From Chloroflexota bacterium (GTDB lineage: Bacteria > Chloroflexota > Anaerolineae > B4-G1), in the NCBI GenBank assembly GCA_003648085.1, contig QMOC01000119.1:1-7510 (forward strand): a DNA stretch of 7,510 bases, in the 5' to 3' direction. The notes beneath the pieces were generated by a model that was given only the letters and a program-made list of their open reading frames with translations, was not told the origin of the DNA and did not search any database. Made by a program: the position numbers and the translations under genes. Positions 5,719 to 7,510 of this stretch are shown one piece after another. Numbering within the stretch: the stretch's first letter is position 1; every line of letters starts with the position of its first letter.

Positions 5719-6741
5719 ATGTATCTACGTCAATATGCCCTCACCTTCTTGGTTGCCTTTGGCCTGGCAGCACTGCTCACGCCCCTTGCCGGTCACCTCG
5801 GTCATCGGTTGGGTATCGTGGACCGGCCCGGTGGACGCCGGGGACACCGGGGTGAGATCCCCCGACTGGGCGGAATCGCCATCTTCCTCGCCTTCGTTGT
5901 CGCGGTGGGCGTGGGACGCTCTCTGTACATCCCCACGGCTGATGAGAAAGAGCCACTTCGCCTGCTCGGACTTCTCGCCGGCAGTGCTTTTCTGTCCCTC
6001 GTCGGGCTGGTAGACGACCGGTGGGAGTTGCGTCCTCTGCCCCAGTTCGTCGCCCAGATGATTGCTGCGGTCATCGCCATCGCCACTCTCATCATCGTCG
6101 AGCGCTTCAACAATCCACTGACTAACGAGATGGTGATTCTGCCCCCCATCTACTACGTACCGCTGACGGTGTTCTGGATCGTGGGCATGATCAACACGGT
6201 CAACTGGCTTGACGGGCTGGGAGGGCTGGCCGCCGGGGTGGGGGCGGTTCTCTGCCTGGTGCTGGCGATCCACATGCATCGCGTAGGCCAGCCCAGTGTG
6301 GCGCTGTTACCGCTGGCACTTCTGGGCGCGCTGCTGGGTTTCTTGCCTTATAACGTTGCTCCTTCACGGGTCTTTCTGGGGAGCGCGGGGGCCTTTTTCC
6401 TGGGCTACGCCCTGGGTGGCCTAGGGCTTATCGCCGGTGGTCGGGTAGCTACTGTGCTGCTGGTGATGGGGCTGCCTATCGTGGATGTGGCCTGGCAGAT
6501 CTTCGACCGGCTGCGTCACCACCGTTCCCCAGCCCAGGCCGACCGAGGCCACCTCCATTTCCGCCTGCTGGACCTGGGACTGTCGGAGCGGGCGATTGTG
6601 CTTATCTACTGGGGCTTCTGCGCGCTGTTTGGCGTACTGGCACTGACTGTCTCCTCCCGCCTCTACAAACTGCTGGCGCTGGTGGGCATCGGTGTGATGG
6701 TAGTCTGCGTGCTGGTTTGGCTTTCTCGCTCTGAGCGTTAG
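5719..6741 (+). CDS. Polyprenyl-phosphate sugar-1-phosphate transferase (MraY/WecA/TagO family)
   Basis: A 340-residue integral membrane protein with about ten hydrophobic segments. The family moves a sugar-1-phosphate from a UDP-sugar to undecaprenyl phosphate, the first step of wall polymer, O-antigen or capsule synthesis. Seen: DRPGGRRGHRGEIPRLGG (35-52), the Mg2+/catalytic pair D99-D100 in LVDDRWELRP, NTVNWLDGLGGLAAG (159-173) with N159, N162 and D165, FLPYN (208-212), and the cytoplasmic histidine motif HLHFRL (278-283). It looks more like WecA/TagO than MraY. One oddity: where the family usually reads G-D-x-G-S, this has GSAGA (221-225), so the usual aspartate is S222. Only a weak ribosome site precedes the ATG. 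It has its own strong promoter and no evident link to the metal cluster upstream. The sugar substrate cannot be told. Confidence 0.92.
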   Translation: MYLRQYALTFLVAFGLAALLTPLAGHLGHRLGIVDRPGGRRGHRGEIPRLGGIAIFLAFVVAVGVGRSLYIPTADEKEPLRLLGLLAGSAFLSLVGLVDDRWELRPLPQFVAQMIAAVIAIATLIIVERFNNPLTNEMVILPPIYYVPLTVFWIVGMINTVNWLDGLGGLAAGVGAVLCLVLAIHMHRVGQPSVALLPLALLGALLGFLPYNVAPSRVFLGSAGAFFLGYALGGLGLIAGGRVATVLLVMGLPIVDVAWQIFDRLRHHRSPAQADRGHLHFRLLDLGLSERAIVLIYWGFCALFGVLALTVSSRLYKLLALVGIGVMVVCVLVWLSRSER

Positions 6742-6776
6742 TTGGCGCGCTGCTTTATCGAAAAAATCGGAAGGTG

Positions 6777-6805
6777 TTGACATTTGCCACGGCGTAGTAT
6801 AAAAT
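6777..6805 (+). promoter_or_regulatory. Sigma-70-type promoter for the class V aminotransferase gene
   Basis: TTGACA at 6777-6782 (6/6) and TAAAAT at 6800-6805 (5/6) with a 17-base spacer. Transcription should begin near 6811-6812, giving a leader of about 60 bases. The gap 6742-6870 holds nothing else that codes; no clear terminator for the preceding gene was seen. Confidence 0.82.
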
Positions 6806-6814
6806 GACTATACT
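6796..6814. promoter_or_regulatory. Possible operator palindrome over the -10 box
   Basis: AGTATA (6796-6801) and its exact reverse complement TATACT (6809-6814) are seven bases apart and straddle the -10 box and expected transcription start. A repressor bound here would block the promoter. The arms are short and A+T-rich, as -10 regions are, so chance is possible. Confidence 0.35.
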
Positions 6815-6815
6815 T

Positions 6816-6859
6816 TGTGATGCTTTGGTACATTGGTGGGGCAGTCTACCAAATTCACA
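6816..6859 (+). promoter_or_regulatory. Two-part leader hairpin abutting the ribosome binding site
   Basis: In the predicted 5' leader, TGTGA (6816-6820) pairs with TCACA (6855-6859), and TTTGGTA (6824-6830) pairs with TACCAAA (6847-6853), giving 12 base pairs with a small 3/1 internal loop and a 16-base G-rich terminal loop. Its last base is the first base of the AGGAGG ribosome site, so folding could affect translation. It matches no riboswitch class I know. Confidence 0.5.
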
Positions 6860-6864
6860 GGAGG
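6859..6864 (+). promoter_or_regulatory. Consensus Shine-Dalgarno of the aminotransferase
   Basis: AGGAGG lies six bases before the ATG at 6871, an ideal ribosome site. Position 6859 is shared with the foot of the leader hairpin. Confidence 0.85.
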
Positions 6865-6870
6865 TTGACG

Positions 6871-7510
6871 ATGTATAAGAAACTCTTTATCCCAGGGCCG
6901 ACTCACGTGCGGGAGAAGATTCTCCAGGCCCAAGCCGCGCCGATGATCGGCCATCGCTCGAAAGAATACGCCGAATTGCAGGCAGAGGTGACCCCCAAAC
7001 TCCAGCAACTCCTATATACCCAGCAGCGAGTTTACCTTTACACCTCCTCGTCCACCGGCGTGATGGAGGGCTCGGTGCGCCAGGCTTCGATGAAGAGAGT
7101 GCTTAACACCGTCTGCGGGGCCTTCTCCAAGCGCTGGCACCAGATCACCGCCGCCAACGGTGTCCCCTGCGGTAAGGTGGAGGTGCCGATGGGTCAGGCC
7201 GTCACGCCCGAACTGGTGGACGAGGCGCTCTCGAAGGGGGATTATGACGCCATCACTATCGTGATGAACGAGACCTCCACCGGCGTGATGAACCCCGTCA
7301 AAGAGATTGCCGCGCTGGTGCGGGAGAAGTACCCCGATGTGCTGATTCTGGTGGATGCCGTCAGTTGTATGGCCGGCGTCAAGATCAAGTTCGACGCCTG
7401 GGGGTTGGACGTGTGCCTGGCCGGCGTGCAGAAGTGCTTCGCCCTCCCGCCCGGGCTGACGATCTGCGCGGTGAGCGATCGGGCGCGGGAACGGGCTAAG
7501 CAGGTAGACA
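6871..7510 (+). CDS. Class V aminotransferase, alanine/serine-glyoxylate type (partial, 3' cut by window)
   Basis: The first 213 residues of a protein expected to be about 360-390 long; the frame stays open to the window edge. It belongs to the PLP-dependent alanine-glyoxylate / serine-glyoxylate (serine-pyruvate) aminotransferase group. Seen: the N-terminal FIPGPTHV (6-13) and MIGHRSKEY (25-33), the phosphate-binding loop TSSSTGVMEG (58-67), NETSTGV (133-139), the PLP-nitrogen aspartate D162 in LVDAVSCMAG, and the Schiff-base lysine K188 in AGVQKCFALPPGL. Unlike the NifS homologue upstream, its PLP site is intact. The likely role is amino-group transfer between alanine or serine and glyoxylate or a 2-oxo acid; a serine-synthesis or glyoxylate role would depend on genes beyond the window. 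It has its own promoter, leader hairpin and strong ribosome site, which suggests good expression. Confidence 0.92.
   Translation, partial: MYKKLFIPGPTHVREKILQAQAAPMIGHRSKEYAELQAEVTPKLQQLLYTQQRVYLYTSSSTGVMEGSVRQASMKRVLNTVCGAFSKRWHQITAANGVPCGKVEVPMGQAVTPELVDEALSKGDYDAITIVMNETSTGVMNPVKEIAALVREKYPDVLILVDAVSCMAGVKIKFDAWGLDVCLAGVQKCFALPPGLTICAVSDRARERAKQVD

Noticed and set aside
5672..6013. Open frame overlapping the start of the sugar-phosphate transferase
   Set aside because: It is in another frame of a gene with clear membrane segments and catalytic motifs, and it begins within the promoter.
6731..6776. Terminator after the transferase gene
   Set aside because: Only a 4-bp CGCT/AGCG stem with a three-base loop is present and the nearby homopolymer is A, not T, on the coding strand.

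Overview
The window is a GC-rich bacterial segment (roughly 60% G+C by eye) with every recognisable gene on the + strand and tight operon-like spacing. Gene style, strong consensus sigma-70-type promoters and the mix of families (NifS/NifU-like proteins, DUF59, DsrE2-like, a WecA/TagO-type transferase with an unusual motif) suggest an anaerobic or thermophilic bacterium, possibly Chloroflexota. That lineage is inference only; no marker gene is present to prove it.

Layout. (1) 1-92: C-terminal tail of an unidentified protein. (2) 93-239: non-coding, dominated by a 62-nt imperfect inverted repeat built from CGGATR units. (3) 240-2583: a compact four-gene operon for sulfur handling and Fe-S assembly: a short DUF59/MIP18 protein, a NifS/IscS homologue, an IscU homologue fused to a second DUF59-like domain, and a TusA-like sulfur carrier. 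(4) 2584-2752: intergenic with a hairpin. (5) 2753-5675: a second cluster with a YHS-domain protein, a DsrE2-like protein and a P1B-type heavy-metal ATPase. (6) 5672-6741: a strong promoter that overlaps the ATPase stop codon drives a polyprenyl-phosphate sugar-1-phosphate transferase. (7) 6742-6870: a strong promoter, an inverted repeat across the -10 region and a leader hairpin ending at the Shine-Dalgarno. (8) 6871-end: a class V aminotransferase running off the window.

The most unusual point is the NifS/IscS homologue. It keeps the persulfide cysteine (C326), the PLP-phosphate contacts and the aspartate under the PLP nitrogen (D181). It has lost the Schiff-base lysine (L207, codon CTG), the PLP-stacking histidine (D105) and the PLP-O3' glutamine (H184). 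Its IscU partner keeps all cluster-ligand residues (C36, D38, C63, H106, C107). The operon may therefore make Fe-S clusters without PLP-dependent cysteine desulfuration, taking sulfur from sulfide or from the TusA-like protein, with the NifS-like protein acting as scaffold, cysteine ligand or sulfur relay. From memory, Archaeoglobus fulgidus IscS, which also lacks this lysine, is a precedent.

The second cluster plausibly links thiol/sulfur chemistry (DsrE2-like) with metal binding (YHS) and metal export (P1B ATPase). The two clusters may form a larger sulfur-and-metal island, but co-transcription across 2584-2752 is not shown.
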